Part shown: positions 18,405 through 28,286 of the stretch, piece by piece
How the letters are laid out: each line of letters starts with the position of its first letter
Position numbering within the stretch: position 1 is the stretch's first letter
Source of the DNA: Erwinia sp. ErVv1
GTDB lineage: Bacteria; Pseudomonadota; Gammaproteobacteria; Enterobacterales; Enterobacteriaceae
Reading direction: 5' to 3'
NCBI RefSeq assembly: GCF_900068895.1
Contig: NZ_CDPK01000004.1
Span: 298,609 to 361,686, forward strand
DNA length: 63,078 bases
Notes under the pieces: model-generated
Database searches by the model: none
Told to the model about the DNA's origin: nothing
The model's input: only the letters and a program-made list of their open reading frames with translations
Made by a program: the position numbers and the translations under genes

Positions 18405-18430
18405 GGGGCGGTACTTTCCGCCCCATTCTT
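18405..18430 (+). terminator. uvrA terminator
   Basis: GGGGCGG (18405-18411) and CCGCCCC (18418-18424) form a 7-bp GC stem around TACTTT, followed by ATTCTT, ten bases after the uvrA stop. Confidence 0.65.
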
Positions 18431-18569
18431 CACCCACTTCCCCACAATCTTGCAGGATCAGGCAAGATTTAAACAGGTTCAGACATACCCGCTTTCACCT
18501 GCACTGACTATCCTTAACGTTCAGATTTCTGCGTTACGTTCACGACACTTTTCATTAGCTGGAGATACC

Positions 18570-19622
18570 ATGAATATTACGCATGCCTGGGCAGCACAGG
18601 ACGCTAAATCCAAACTGGCTCCCTTTGAGTATCAGCCGCGCGAGCTGCGCGATCACGATGTGCAGATCGAAGTTTTATTCTGTGGCGTTTGCCACTCAGA
18701 CCTCCATCAGGCCCGCAACGAGTGGAAAAACACCGTTTTTCCCGTCGTCCCAGGCCATGAAATTGTCGGTCGTGTCACCGCCGTCGGCGGCCACGCGAAA
18801 AAATATAAAGTGGGCGATTTGGTCGGCGTAGGCTGTCTGGTCGACTCCTGTCGCACCTGCGACAGCTGTAAAGAAGATTTGGAGCAGTTTTGCGAAAACG
18901 GCTTTACCGGCACCTATAACGGTAAAGATCGCGTTACCGGCGACATCACCTACGGCGGCTACTCTACGCAGGTTGTGGTAACCGAAGACTTCGTGCTGCG
19001 CATCCCGGAAAACCTTGATCCGGCTGCCGCCGCACCGCTGCTGTGCGCCGGTATCACCACCTTCTCCCCGCTTAACCACTGGGGCGTGGGCCCGGGCAAA
19101 AAGGTCGGGATTGTCGGTCTGGGTGGTTTAGGCCATATGGGTGTGAAAATTGCCCATGCGATGGGCGCACACGTCGTACTGTTCACCACCTCCCCTTCTA
19201 AAATTGAAGACGGTAAGCGCCTGGGCGCGGATGAAGTGGTTATCTCTAAAGATCCCGAGCAGATGGCAGCACAGGCCAACAGCTTTGACTTTATCCTGAA
19301 CACCGTAGCGGCTCAGCACGATCTGAACCCGTTTATTAACCTGCTGCGCCGTGACGGTACCATGACGCTGGTTGGTGTACCGGAGCATGACCACCCGGCA
19401 CCTCAGGTGGTTAACCTGGTGTTCAAACGTCGTAGCGTTGCTGGTTCACTGATTGGCGGGATTAAAGAAACCCAGGAAATGCTGGATTTCTGTGGTAAGC
19501 ACAATATCACTTCCGATATTGAGATGATTAAAATTGATGAGATCAACGAAGCCTACGAACGTATGCTGAAAAGCGATGTGAAATATCGCTTTGTGATCGA
19601 CATTGATTCACTGCGCAGCTAA
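18570..19622 (+). CDS. yahK: Zinc-dependent alcohol dehydrogenase, YahK-like (NADPH aldehyde reductase)
   Basis: This 350-residue medium-chain dehydrogenase is close in length and sequence to E. coli YahK, a broad NADPH-dependent aldehyde reductase. Catalytic zinc ligands sit in CGVCHSDLH and PGHEIVGRV; structural zinc cysteines in CRTCDSCKEDLEQFC; the cofactor site is GIVGLGGLGHMGVK. The frame is open 40 codons further upstream, but the ATG at 18570 with GGAGAT before it matches the family start. In E. coli uvrA is followed by yjbR and yjbQ; here this gene is inserted between them, probably as an independent unit with its own terminator. Confidence 0.88.
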   Translation: MNITHAWAAQDAKSKLAPFEYQPRELRDHDVQIEVLFCGVCHSDLHQARNEWKNTVFPVVPGHEIVGRVTAVGGHAKKYKVGDLVGVGCLVDSCRTCDSCKEDLEQFCENGFTGTYNGKDRVTGDITYGGYSTQVVVTEDFVLRIPENLDPAAAAPLLCAGITTFSPLNHWGVGPGKKVGIVGLGGLGHMGVKIAHAMGAHVVLFTTSPSKIEDGKRLGADEVVISKDPEQMAAQANSFDFILNTVAAQHDLNPFINLLRRDGTMTLVGVPEHDHPAPQVVNLVFKRRSVAGSLIGGIKETQEMLDFCGKHNITSDIEMIKIDEINEAYERMLKSDVKYRFVIDIDSLRS

Positions 19623-19640
19623 CAGGCCGCGCGAAACCTG

Positions 19641-19670
19641 AAACGGGGCGAAGCGATTCGCCCCGTTTTA
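19641..19670. terminator. Bidirectional terminator between yahK and yjbR
   Basis: AAACGGGGCGAA (19641-19652) and TTCGCCCCGTTT (19657-19668) form a perfect 12-bp stem with a GCGA loop. It has a T-rich end on the plus strand, and because the stem begins with AAA it also gives a T-run on the minus strand, serving the convergent yjbR. Confidence 0.9.
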
Positions 19671-19699
19671 CAATTTCATCTACCGCTGATTTAAACTGC

Positions 19700-20032
19700 T
19701 TAGTGCGCCGTTCTACTGTTAAGCGCCTGCTGCCATGAGGCATCCACCAGGTAGTAGATCTGCGAATCCTTCAGCGTTCCGTCCAGCAGCACCGTGCTCC
19801 AGTGCGACTTGTTCAAATGTTCACTGGGCCGTACGTCACTGTGTGAGTCCCGCAACAGCTCAGCCAGCGCGGGTGTGGACTTCAGCGCTACCGCTGGACG
19901 TCCCTCAACTTCATGCACCAAAGCGAACAACACATCATCGAGTTTAATTTGCGTCGCTTTCCAGCCGCTGTGCACGCTCTGTTCCGCGCCCGGCTTATCC
20001 ATACAGTAAGTAAGAAGATCCGAAACAGTCAT
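19700..20032 (-). CDS. yjbR: MmcQ/YjbR family protein
   Basis: This 110-residue protein has the YjbR pattern: LLTYCMDKPGAEQSVHSGWK at the start and the ending SEHLNKSHWSTVLLDGTLKD followed by YLVDASW. The family has a CyaY-like double-wing DNA-binding fold and no proven role. It lies 6 bases downstream of yjbQ and is probably co-transcribed with it, as in E. coli. Confidence 0.9.
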   Translation of the reverse strand: MTVSDLLTYCMDKPGAEQSVHSGWKATQIKLDDVLFALVHEVEGRPAVALKSTPALAELLRDSHSDVRPSEHLNKSHWSTVLLDGTLKDSQIYYLVDASWQQALNSRTAH

Positions 20033-20038
20033 ACTCTC

Positions 20039-20455
20039 TTATTCTCCTTGCAGCGTGGCAACGATGCGCCGGGTACCACCCTGTATTCGGTGTTCCCCCA
20101 GCCAGATCCCCTGCCAGGTGCCGAGTACCAGCTGCCCCCGGGCAACGGGCAGCGTCAGTGACACCCCCAGCAGCGATGATTTTATATGCGCTGGCATATC
20201 GTCTGCTCCCTCATAGTCATGCTGGTAGGGGGCGTTATCCGGCACCGCGCGCAGGAAATGCTGCTCCATATCGCTTCTTACCGTAGGGTCACAGTTTTCA
20301 TTCAGCGTCAGGGATGCCGAGGTATGTTGTAGCAGCAAATGCAGCATCCCTACCTGTACGTCTTTCAGGCGACGCAGCTCACCCAGCACTTCATCAGTGA
20401 CCAGGTGAAATCCGCGCGGTTTTGCGCTTAACGTTAGCGTTTGCTGATACCACAT
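20039..20455 (-). CDS. yjbQ: YjbQ family protein (UPF0047)
   Basis: This 138-residue protein contains the diagnostic UPF0047 blocks [20 protein letters not shown] (residues ~40-59), [19 protein letters not shown], and [13 protein letters not shown], which carry conserved His and Asp residues. E. coli YjbQ has weak thiamin-phosphate-synthase activity, but the physiological role is unsettled. Two ATG codons are adjacent at 20458 and 20455; I use 20455 because it gives the E. coli start MWYQ. Confidence 0.92.
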   Translation of the reverse strand: MWYQQTLTLSAKPRGFHLVTDEVLGELRRLKDVQVGMLHLLLQHTSASLTLNENCDPTVRSDMEQHFLRAVPDNAPYQHDYEGADDMPAHIKSSLLGVSLTLPVARGQLVLGTWQGIWLGEHRIQGGTRRIVATLQGE

Positions 20456-20483
20456 CATACGGCTCCTTCAGGAAATATAGGCA

Positions 20484-21677
20484 TTACATCACAGCGGCAA
20501 AAGCTTCAGCCACCAGATGAACGTTTTTGTCGTTCAGGCCTGCGACACACATACGTCCGCTGGTAAGCAGATAGATGCCGAACTCATTACGCAGCCGGTC
20601 AACCTGTGCAGCGCTCAGGCCAGTGTAGCTAAACATGCCGCGCTGTTTCACAAGGTAGTCGAAGTTTTTACCGGGCACGGCGGTGGAGAGCACGTCGACC
20701 AGCGTCTGGCGCATAGCCAGAATCCGCAGGCGCATGGCTTCCACCTCTTTCAGCCAGCTCGCCTTAAGCTGTGCATCATTCAGCACGCATGACACCACCT
20801 GCGCGCCGAAGTTAGGCGGGCTGGAGTAGTTGCGCCTGACGGTCGCTTTCAGCTGGCCCAGCACGCGCGAGGCCTCTTCCGCATCGTTACAGACCACGGA
20901 GAGGGCGCCCACACGCTCACCATACAGCGAGAATATTTTGGAGAAAGAGTTGCTGACCAGGGCGGGCAATCCGGCGGAGGCAATGGCGCGAATGGCGTAG
21001 GCATCGTCCTCCATTCCGGCCCCAAACCCCTGGTAGGCAATATCCAGGAAGGGGATCAGGTCGCGTCCTTTCAGTACGCCGGTCACCACGTCCCACTGAT
21101 CGTTAGTCAGATCGGCACCAGTGGGGTTATGACAGCACGGGTGCAGCAACACGATACTTTTCGGCGGCAGGGTTTTCAGTGTGGCAACCAGCTCGTCAAA
21201 CTTCACGCCGTTGGTGGTGTCGTCATACCACGGATAGGCATTGACCTCAAAACCGGCGCCGGAGAAGATCGCCACGTGGTTTTCCCAGGTAGGATCGCTG
21301 ACCCACACCTGTGACTGTGGAAAATAGGCCTTCAGAAAATCGGCACCAATTTTGAGTGCGCCGGAGCCGCCAACGGTCTGGATAGTGGCAATACGCCCCG
21401 CTGTCAGCGCCGGGTGATCCTGACCAAACAGCAGCGGTGCAACAGCGCTTCGGTACGCAGGCAGGCCATCCATAGGCAGATACTGAGAGGCACCAGATGC
21501 CTGAGCGGTCAGACGGGCCTCAGCCCCGGCAACCGCATTCAGCTGTGGAACCGCACCCTGTGCGTCATAGTACAGCCCGATGCTCAGGTTCACCTTGTGG
21601 GGTCGCGAATCCTGCTTAAATGTCTCCATCAGGGAGAGAATTGGATCGCCGGCATAGGCATCAACGTTTTGAAACAC
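20484..21677 (-). CDS. tyrB: Aromatic amino acid aminotransferase
   Basis: This 397-residue PLP enzyme performs the last step of phenylalanine and tyrosine synthesis and contributes to leucine synthesis. Fold-type-I features are present: the PLP lysine in [16 protein letters not shown], the ring-stacking region DPTWENH, the cofactor Asp in [13 protein letters not shown], and the terminal Arg in [10 protein letters not shown] choose the GTG at 21677 as start: it gives the E. coli length and N-terminus (VFQNVDAY), and GGAG lies correctly before it; the upstream in-frame ATG at 21692 overlaps that ribosome site. E. coli has alr just upstream; here it is absent. Confidence 0.95.
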   Translation of the reverse strand: MFQNVDAYAGDPILSLMETFKQDSRPHKVNLSIGLYYDAQGAVPQLNAVAGAEARLTAQASGASQYLPMDGLPAYRSAVAPLLFGQDHPALTAGRIATIQTVGGSGALKIGADFLKAYFPQSQVWVSDPTWENHVAIFSGAGFEVNAYPWYDDTTNGVKFDELVATLKTLPPKSIVLLHPCCHNPTGADLTNDQWDVVTGVLKGRDLIPFLDIAYQGFGAGMEDDAYAIRAIASAGLPALVSNSFSKIFSLYGERVGALSVVCNDAEEASRVLGQLKATVRRNYSSPPNFGAQVVSCVLNDAQLKASWLKEVEAMRLRILAMRQTLVDVLSTAVPGKNFDYLVKQRGMFSYTGLSAAQVDRLRNEFGIYLLTSGRMCVAGLNDKNVHLVAEAFAAVM

Positions 21678-22261
21678 GGTGCAGATCTCCATTTAATGAT
21701 TGGGCAGTTCAGGTGCTCCAACGGGAAGCCCCTCAAATCTCGACGTTCTGCTATGGCAGGGCGGGGCTCAACCGATTAGGGATTAATCGCCTGGTTCAGC
21801 GTAAGAATTTTCCCCAGCCCGGCCATATAGCGAAAATACACTATAAACCTAATTTTCCTTATCAGGTTACTGCACAGTGTGGCAGAAAAGGAATTAAGCG
21901 TGGGAAAATGGATGAAAAGCGGATGTAAAACGCGGATAGCCTTCGCCCCCCGTCGAAGAAAGCTGTCACCAGGCAAGGCTTCACGCAACAGAGAATCGTG
22001 GTGATAGTGTCGGGCTTATCCGTGAGGCTGGAGGGAGGAAGAGATCATAATGCCCAACCCGTTCGCTCAGCTCCTGATGAGTCAGACGTCCGTTGGCTTC
22101 ACGTCAGGTCAGTCATTTAAGGTCGTAGTCATCAATCTGAGTCAGATTCAATCCGCAGGCTGTTCCAGTACACCACCTGGTCCGGTAACCGCATTCTTCG
22201 CCGCCCTGTCCAACACTATTTTCTGATGGCCGACGAAAAATGCAGGGATGCAGAATGAGGA
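21678..22261. other. Gap where alr is expected
   Basis: These 584 bases lie between tyrB and dnaB, exactly where E. coli and relatives carry alr (alanine racemase, about 1080 bp). I see no open frame longer than about 100 codons and none of the racemase landmarks (PLP lysine in AVVKANAYGHG, the Tyr near the C-terminus). The tyrB promoter must lie in the 21690-21900 part. The left part of the remainder (22020-22260) has coding-like composition but broken frames. Confidence 0.55.
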
Positions 22262-23677
22262 TCAGTCGTCGTCGTATTGGGGTCCGGCGTAGTTATCGAA
22301 CCGCGACCACTGGCCATTGAAGGTGAGTCGTACTGAGCCAATCGGACCATTACGCTGCTTACCGAGAATAATCTCCGCAATCCCTTTCTGATCGCTGTTC
22401 TCGTGATACACCTCATCACGGTAGATAAACATAATCAGGTCGGCATCCTGCTCGATGGAGCCAGACTCACGCAGATCCGAGTTGACCGGACGCTTATCGG
22501 CGCGCTGCTCCAGCGAGCGGTTAAGCTGCGACAGCGCCACCACTGGCACCTGTAGCTCTTTCGCCAGCGCCTTCAGCGAGCGGGAGATTTCGGCGATCTC
22601 CAGCGTACGGTTATCGGACAGCGCCGGCACGCGCATCAGCTGAAGATAGTCGATCATAATCATACTCAGGCCGCCATGTTCACGGAAAACGCGGCGCGCG
22701 CGCGAACGCACTTCCGTTGGGGTCAGCCCTGAGGAGTCATCAATAAACATATTCTTCTTCTCCAGCAAAATACCCATAGTGCTGGAGATCCTCGCCCAAT
22801 CTTCATCATCGAGCTGGCCGGTACGAATGCGGGTCTGATCGACGCGGGAAAGGGAGGCCAGCATACGCATCATTAGCTGCTCGCCGGGCATTTCAAGACT
22901 AAAAATCAGTACCGGTTTCTCCTGCAACATCGCAGCATTTTCGCAGAGGTTCATGGCGAACGTGGTTTTACCCATCGACGGACGCGCGGCAACGATGATC
23001 AGGTCTGAACGCTGCAAACCGGCGGTCTTCTTATTCAGATCCTGGTAACCCGTATCCACACCGGTCACGCCATCGTGCGGGGTCTGGTACAGCGATTCGA
23101 TCCTGGCGATGGTCGCCTCAAGGATCTGATCGACGCTTTTCGGTCCCTCATCCTTATTGGCGCGATTTTCGGCGATTTGGAAAACGCGGGATTCTGCCAG
23201 ATCGAGCAGATCTTCACTGGTTCGCCCCTGGGGATCGTAACCGGCGTCGGCAATCTCATTGGCAACGGCGATCATCTCTCTGACGACCGCACGTTCGCGG
23301 ACGATATCCGCATAGGCGCCAATGTTTGCCGCGCTGGGGGTATTCTTCGACAGCTCCGCAAGGTAGGCAAAGCCGCCAACCATGCTCAATTCACCCTTGG
23401 TTTCCAGCGATTCGGACAGGGTTATCAGGTCAATCGGCTTACCCAGCTCTAACAGGCGCTGCATTTCGCTGAAGATCATTCGATGTGGGCGGCTGAAGAA
23501 ATCTTTCGCCACCACGCGCTCTGACACATTGTCCCAGCGCTCGTTGTCCAGCATCAGCCCGCCCAACACGGATTGCTCTGCCTCCAGAGAATGAGGCGGT
23601 AACTTGAGCCCTTCCATTTGACGATCCCGTGGCTCACGGTTCTCAACGGATTTGTTGGTGGGTTTATTTCCTGCCAT
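22262..23677 (-). CDS. dnaB: Replicative DNA helicase
   Basis: This 471-residue hexameric helicase unwinds DNA at the replication fork and recruits primase. It has an N-terminal primase-interacting domain (PPHSLEAEQSVLGGLMLDNE), a linker helix, and a RecA-like motor with Walker A ARPSMGKTTFA, Walker B MIMIDYLQLMR and the sensor VPVVALSQLNRSLEQRADKR. I start at the ATG at 23677 (MAGNKPTNKS), not the upstream start at 23716, to match E. coli length. It is divergent from qorA. Confidence 0.97.
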   Translation of the reverse strand: MAGNKPTNKSVENREPRDRQMEGLKLPPHSLEAEQSVLGGLMLDNERWDNVSERVVAKDFFSRPHRMIFSEMQRLLELGKPIDLITLSESLETKGELSMVGGFAYLAELSKNTPSAANIGAYADIVRERAVVREMIAVANEIADAGYDPQGRTSEDLLDLAESRVFQIAENRANKDEGPKSVDQILEATIARIESLYQTPHDGVTGVDTGYQDLNKKTAGLQRSDLIIVAARPSMGKTTFAMNLCENAAMLQEKPVLIFSLEMPGEQLMMRMLASLSRVDQTRIRTGQLDDEDWARISSTMGILLEKKNMFIDDSSGLTPTEVRSRARRVFREHGGLSMIMIDYLQLMRVPALSDNRTLEIAEISRSLKALAKELQVPVVALSQLNRSLEQRADKRPVNSDLRESGSIEQDADLIMFIYRDEVYHENSDQKGIAEIILGKQRNGPIGSVRLTFNGQWSRFDNYAGPQYDDD

Positions 23678-23776
23678 AGTGATGCAATACCAAAAATCTG
23701 AGTGGGGGACGCGCAAGTATACCCGTTTGGTGACTCGTCGTCCTCTTTCAATGACGCTGAATCAGCAGGAGTGACC

Positions 23777-24757
23777 ATGGCAAAACGTATACAAATCAGC
23801 CAGCACGGTGGGCCGGAAGTGATGCAGTGGGTAGAGGTCGATGTGCCTGAACCGCAGGCGGGTGAAGTGGTGGTGGAAAACAAAGCCATCGGGATCAACT
23901 ACATCGACACCTACGTACGCAGCGGGCTTTATCCCGCTTCATTGCCCTGCGGTCTGGGAACGGAAGCGGCGGGCGTCGTCAAAAGCATTGGCGCGGGGGT
24001 CACGGCGGTAAAACCGGGCGATCGCGTGGTCTACGCCCAGTCAGCGCTGGGTGCCTACAGCGAATTTCACGCCGTACAGGCCGACAAGCTGGCGATCCTG
24101 CCGGACAGCATCTCCTTCGAGCTGGCCGCGGCCTCCTTTCTGAAAGGACTGACCGTACATTATCTGCTGCGTCAGACCTATGTTATCCAGCCTGATGAGA
24201 TTTTCCTGTTTCAGGCTGCCGCTGGCGGCGTCGGCCTGATAGCCTGCCAGTGGGCAAAAGCGCTCGGCGCGCACCTGATTGGCACGGTAGGGTCAGCAGA
24301 AAAAGCGGAGCGAGCCAAAAAAGCGGGAGCCTGGGCAACCATTAATTATCGTGAGGAAGATGTCGCCAAACGCGTGAGTGAGCTGACCAACGGTAAAAAA
24401 GTGCGGGTGGTTTACGATTCCGTTGGTAAGGATACCTGGGAGTCCTCGCTGGACTGTCTGCAACGACGTGGCCTGATGGTCAGCTTTGGCAACTCGTCAG
24501 GGCCGGTGAGCGGCGTTAACCTCGGCATACTCAACCAGAAAGGCTCGCTTTACGTCACGCGTCCCTCGCTGAATGGCTACGTGACCACGCGTGAAGCGCT
24601 GATCTGGGCCAGCAATGAGCTGTTTTCGATGATTGGCAGCGGCGCGATAAAGGTTGACGTTCCCGAGCAGCAGAAGTTTGCGCTGAAGGATGCGCAACAG
24701 GCGCATAAAACGCTGGAGAGCCGTGGAACCCAGGGCTCAAGCCTGCTGATCCCGTAG
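23777..24757 (+). CDS. qorA: NADPH:quinone oxidoreductase
   Basis: This 326-residue zinc-free medium-chain reductase has the quinone reductase pattern KAIGINYIDTYVRSGLYP, the nucleotide-binding motif QAAAGGVGLIACQWAKALGA, and the NADPH-phosphate contact region near YREEDVAKRV. It reduces quinones by one electron in the cytoplasm. I start it at the ATG at 23777 (MAKRIQIS); the open frame upstream overlaps the dnaB leader. Order dnaB-qorA-pspG is as in E. coli. Confidence 0.95.
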   Translation: MAKRIQISQHGGPEVMQWVEVDVPEPQAGEVVVENKAIGINYIDTYVRSGLYPASLPCGLGTEAAGVVKSIGAGVTAVKPGDRVVYAQSALGAYSEFHAVQADKLAILPDSISFELAAASFLKGLTVHYLLRQTYVIQPDEIFLFQAAAGGVGLIACQWAKALGAHLIGTVGSAEKAERAKKAGAWATINYREEDVAKRVSELTNGKKVRVVYDSVGKDTWESSLDCLQRRGLMVSFGNSSGPVSGVNLGILNQKGSLYVTRPSLNGYVTTREALIWASNELFSMIGSGAIKVDVPEQQKFALKDAQQAHKTLESRGTQGSSLLIP

Positions 24758-24794
24758 GCTGGCTCCACGCTTACCCACGCGCCAGATGTGAGCA

Positions 24795-24822
24795 GGGCTT
24801 CCCGTGGGAAGCCCTTTTTTCT
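24795..24822 (+). terminator. qorA terminator
   Basis: GGGCTTCCC (24795-24803) pairs with GGGAAGCCC (24806-24814), the top opening to a small loop, followed by TTTTTTC and more T: a strong intrinsic terminator. Confidence 0.92.
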
Positions 24823-25020
24823 TTTTTTAGTTCGCGCTGAATGTAGGGTACAGCGGCGAATGAATATATTTCAATTCAGTCGCCTATGGTTGCAGAAATC
24901 ATAAGAAAAAAGAATGGCTGAATGCCAAAGTAGCGGGTCAAAGTCCAGGAATGTGACCAGCGCCACATTGCGGGCTAAATGTGCCAGGGCGGTATTTCAC
25001 GCCTCTTTACCACTGGCTCA

Positions 25021-25242
25021 CTACCATCGACTCACCTTTGGCGTTGATTTTTTATTCGCCCGATAAATCCATACCACGACTACCGCCAGAGCCAGCCACG
25101 GCAGCATTTTTATGACAACCGCGAGCATTCCGCCAAAAAACATTACCCCGGTCGCCACGACCAGCGCAGCAAGGATACCGAGCACCGAGATACCGGTGAG
25201 CAGCAGCATAAAGAAAAAGCCCAGCACAAATAAAATTTCCAT
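25021..25242 (-). CDS. pspG: Phage-shock protein G
   Basis: This 73-residue inner-membrane protein (MEILFVLGFFFMLLLTGISV, then two more hydrophobic stretches to residue ~62) matches PspG in sequence and in its place between qorA and dusA. PspG is part of the response to inner-membrane damage and loss of proton-motive force. A sigma-54-type promoter is visible upstream, consistent with PspF control. Confidence 0.9.
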   Translation of the reverse strand: MEILFVLGFFFMLLLTGISVLGILAALVVATGVMFFGGMLAVVIKMLPWLALAVVVVWIYRANKKSTPKVSRW

Positions 25243-25277
25243 CAGATGGCTCCTGTTGACAATCGCTACAGGGGTAT

Positions 25278-25293
25278 TACAAGAATCATGCCA
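25278..25293 (-). promoter_or_regulatory. Candidate sigma-54 promoter of pspG
   Basis: On the minus strand TGGCATGATTCTTGTA fits the -24/-12 consensus TGGCAC-N5-TTGCA with two mismatches, one of them in the -12 GC. It is 36 bases before the pspG ATG. E. coli pspG is transcribed by sigma-54 with PspF, so the location is right. Confidence 0.55.
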
Positions 25294-25334
25294 GAAGAGG
25301 GAAAACGCTAACCTGTTGAAATTATTCAGTCAGG

Positions 25335-25357
25335 TTAAAAACCCCGCAGGCGGGGTT
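25335..25357 (-). terminator. dusA terminator
   Basis: AACCCCGC (25340-25347) and GCGGGGTT (25350-25357) form the stem; on the minus strand it is followed by TTTTTAA. It lies about 30 bases after the dusA stop. Confidence 0.85.
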
Positions 25358-25387
25358 AGTCAATTTGATTATTTAGTGGTGAACAAT

Positions 25388-26380
25388 TCACGCCGTTGGG
25401 ATTTTATCTGCAACCAGGCACAGCGCCTGCTCAACCGTTTCAATATTGGCTCCCGCCTTGTGCGCATTTTCACTGAGGTGACGACGCCACTGCCGCGCGC
25501 CGGGAATGCCCTGAAAAAGGCCCAGCATATGGCGGGTGATATGACCCAGCCAGGTGCCATTCGCCAGCTCACGCTCAATATAGGGATACATTGAACGCAC
25601 AACAGCCACCGGATCAACGGCAGGACCTTCAGCGCCAAACAGCTCGCGGTCAACCTGAGCCAGCAGGCCGGGGTTCTGATAAGCTTCACGGCCCATCATC
25701 ACGCCATCCAGATGCTGCAAATGGGCCTTCGCTTCTTCCAGCGTTTTCACGCCACCGTTAATAGCCATGGTCAGATGCGGAAAATCACGCTTTAGCTGAT
25801 AGACACGCTGGTAGTCCAGCGGTGGGATTTCGCGGTTCTCTTTCGGACTCAGGCCGGAGAGCCAGGCTTTACGCGCATGGATAATAAACATCTCGCAGCC
25901 GCCCTGCTCTGAAACCTGGCGAATGAAATCGCAGAGGAATTCGTAGCTGTCCAGTTCGTCAATACCGATGCGCGTTTTTACCGTCACCGGGATTGAAACG
26001 CGATCGCGCATGGCTTTAATGCCCTCGGCAACCAGCCCGGCTTCCCCCATCAGACAGGCACCGAAGCGGCCATTTTGTACGCGATCGGAGGGACAGCCGA
26101 CGTTCAGGTTCACTTCGTTATAGCCACGCGCTTCGGCCTGACTGGCGCACTCGGCCAGCGCAGCGGGATCGCTGCCTCCCAGCTGAAGGGCAACGGGCTG
26201 CTCCTCCTGACTCCAGGCCAGATAGTCCCCCTTGCCGTGAATAATGGCGCCGGTGGTAACCATCTCGGTGTAGAGCAGTGCCTGACGCGTCAGCTGGCGG
26301 TGGAAATAGCGGCAGTGGCGATCGGTCCAGTCGAGCATCGGCGCGACAGAAAAGCGGTGTGCAGGTAGGTTCTGGGTCAT
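25388..26380 (-). CDS. dusA: tRNA-dihydrouridine synthase A
   Basis: This 330-residue FMN enzyme reduces U20 and U20a in the tRNA D-loop. The TIM-barrel start ([20 protein letters not shown]), the catalytic cysteine in [17 protein letters not shown], the flavin-binding [16 protein letters not shown], and [10 protein letters not shown] are all present. I start it at the ATG at 26380 (MTQNLPAH), which is more like family length than the upstream start at 26452. Confidence 0.94.
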   Translation of the reverse strand: MTQNLPAHRFSVAPMLDWTDRHCRYFHRQLTRQALLYTEMVTTGAIIHGKGDYLAWSQEEQPVALQLGGSDPAALAECASQAEARGYNEVNLNVGCPSDRVQNGRFGACLMGEAGLVAEGIKAMRDRVSIPVTVKTRIGIDELDSYEFLCDFIRQVSEQGGCEMFIIHARKAWLSGLSPKENREIPPLDYQRVYQLKRDFPHLTMAINGGVKTLEEAKAHLQHLDGVMMGREAYQNPGLLAQVDRELFGAEGPAVDPVAVVRSMYPYIERELANGTWLGHITRHMLGLFQGIPGARQWRRHLSENAHKAGANIETVEQALCLVADKIPTA

Positions 26381-26564
26381 AAAGCGCGCAAACTCGGTAT
26401 ATTTAATAAACGATGATAATGTGTGCAATGGTATCACGGCTTGATGCCGCAATCATTAACACCGCGCGTTGAGTGTGTCGCCTCAGGAAGTGATGGGGTG
26501 CAGGCGTGGCAGGATGCATAACGTGATGGCAGGAACGCACAGCACGTGCGCCCTGCCGCCATCG

Positions 26565-27809
26565 TTAGAAAGTGAAGTTTAGCTGAGCAACGGCACCCCA
26601 GGTATGGTCGTCGCCTTTCATACCCGCCAGATCCAGATGGACGCGGTTATAGGGAGAGATGCCAAAACCGGCGGTGACCACGTTTGTATCGTTGGATTTC
26701 ATATCGGCACGGTAGCCGGCACGCAGCTGCAACCAGCTCAGCAGACGGTACTCGGCACCGACACCCGCATACTGGCTCTCATCCTGCGATTTAAATCGCT
26801 TCGTGGGCGTCGCGTCAACATCCAGAGCGGTGGTCAGACGATCGATATGGTAAGAGATCCCCGGCGTCACGATGGGGCGGATCTGATAGGTATCCTTATA
26901 GCCGTTAACCTCTTTCGTCTCCAGATCGCGCGAAATCAGGTTCTGCGCGCTCAGGCCCAGCGTCCAGTTTTCGCCCAGATCGGTCGCGGCACCGGCATCA
27001 ATGTTAAAGCCGGTATCAGAGTTTTTATAACGCCCTTTAGTAAAGTCGGACTTATTGTAGTTATAAACCGAGGCGCTGTAGTTATACAGGTAGGTTCTCT
27101 GCAACTTCGGCGTCACGCCGAACGACACCGGATGCCCGGCGATACTGAATTCATGAGCAACGGCGATGCCGTAGTCATAGACAATAGCCCCGCGCCCCAG
27201 TCCTGCTGATGTCAGTTTACTCTGGTCGCCCGGCAGCGGAAAAATCGTGCCATCGGCCACGCCCTGCAGGTAATCAATATCGCTCTGGCTGACGGCAGCA
27301 GTAATGTGTGCCGTGCCGTAGGCTTTGGTCACAAAGGCAAACGGTAGCTGTTCATTCGGGATGGTGACGGCAAAGGCGGCGCCTGCGGTGCCGGAGGCTT
27401 CATTGCCCTTTATGTGACGCAGCTGGCTGGCAAGATCGCCCGCGGCACTCTGGATTTTCGGGTAGTCGGCAAAGTTGAAGGCGCCACTGCTGGCAATATC
27501 CTTATAACGATCGACGCTGTCGGTCAGGTCATCGACTTTATCAATCAGCTTATTTTTGTCCGTTACCTGTAGTCCGGCAGCGGGCAGAATGATACTGACG
27601 TCATCATCGGGCTGAGCTTTTGTCATCAGCGCCGGGTTAGCCAGCACCGCCGTGCCGTAGGTGGAAGAGGCGACGCCCGTTCCCCCCATTGCATCATTAC
27701 GCGCATCATAATAATTACCGGCAGCAAGAGCGCTCAGGGGAGCAAGGAACAATACGGGGAAAACCGCAGGCCGGGACAGCCTGTTCAACTTACCGATCAA
27801 TTTAATCAT
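26565..27809 (-). CDS. TraF-like (FadL-related) outer-membrane beta-barrel protein
   Basis: This 414-residue exported protein has a signal peptide (MIKLIGKLNRLSRPAVFPVL, ending ALAAG), a mature N-terminus NYYDARNDAMGGTGVASSTY typical of the TraF_2 / FadL-like family (ARNDAMGGTGVA), repeated amphipathic beta strands with short turns, and a C-terminal aromatic strand ending LNFTF, the outer-membrane insertion signal. The family name comes from plasmid transfer genes, but chromosomal members are probably channels or surface proteins of unknown substrate. The ATG at 27809 fits the signal peptide; the upstream ORF start is not needed. It sits between dusA and zur, where E. coli has yjbL/yjbM. Confidence 0.72.
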   Translation of the reverse strand: MIKLIGKLNRLSRPAVFPVLFLAPLSALAAGNYYDARNDAMGGTGVASSTYGTAVLANPALMTKAQPDDDVSIILPAAGLQVTDKNKLIDKVDDLTDSVDRYKDIASSGAFNFADYPKIQSAAGDLASQLRHIKGNEASGTAGAAFAVTIPNEQLPFAFVTKAYGTAHITAAVSQSDIDYLQGVADGTIFPLPGDQSKLTSAGLGRGAIVYDYGIAVAHEFSIAGHPVSFGVTPKLQRTYLYNYSASVYNYNKSDFTKGRYKNSDTGFNIDAGAATDLGENWTLGLSAQNLISRDLETKEVNGYKDTYQIRPIVTPGISYHIDRLTTALDVDATPTKRFKSQDESQYAGVGAEYRLLSWLQLRAGYRADMKSNDTNVVTAGFGISPYNRVHLDLAGMKGDDHTWGAVAQLNFTF

Positions 27810-28286
27810 TTTACCGTAGACCCATCCAGAAAAGGAAAAAGCGCTTAACGTAAGCGAGAAGAGTGCGACTGCCTGCATAATGGACACAGAGGCAGCTATT
27901 CATTGCCGTGAAGTAAATAACAATGCGTGGGCTTATCAGCTCATTGCCGATTTATTTATCTGTTATCACACTAATCGTTTAGCCCGGTATCTCAATCCTT
28001 TACGCTTAAAATGCCGCTATTCCTTATCTCAAGGTAGTCAGTAACGTTTGTGGCTGCAAATTACATAAACGATGTTTTATAGACCTTTTACGTCATATCC
28101 CCAAATGCTCTGACAGATTAAGAGTGCTTAATGATAGCCACTTTAGTCAAATACCAATCATTTCTGGAATTTTTTCAGCGGCTTACCCTTGACGGTTAAT
28201 CAACAAAAGAGGGGCGCGAGGAGATTCGGCGTTTTGTGGCGGGCGTGATAACATAACAATTCGATCTGGCGTGAGGGGGAAGAAAA
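27810..28286. other. Intergenic region upstream of zur and the TraF-like gene
   Basis: These 477 bases separate two divergent genes and must contain both promoters. I see no gene and no clear operator. Confidence 0.4.

Noticed and set aside
21880..21930. Possible TyrR box upstream of tyrB
   Set aside because: A TGTAAA half-site is present, but no TTTACA partner at the required spacing.
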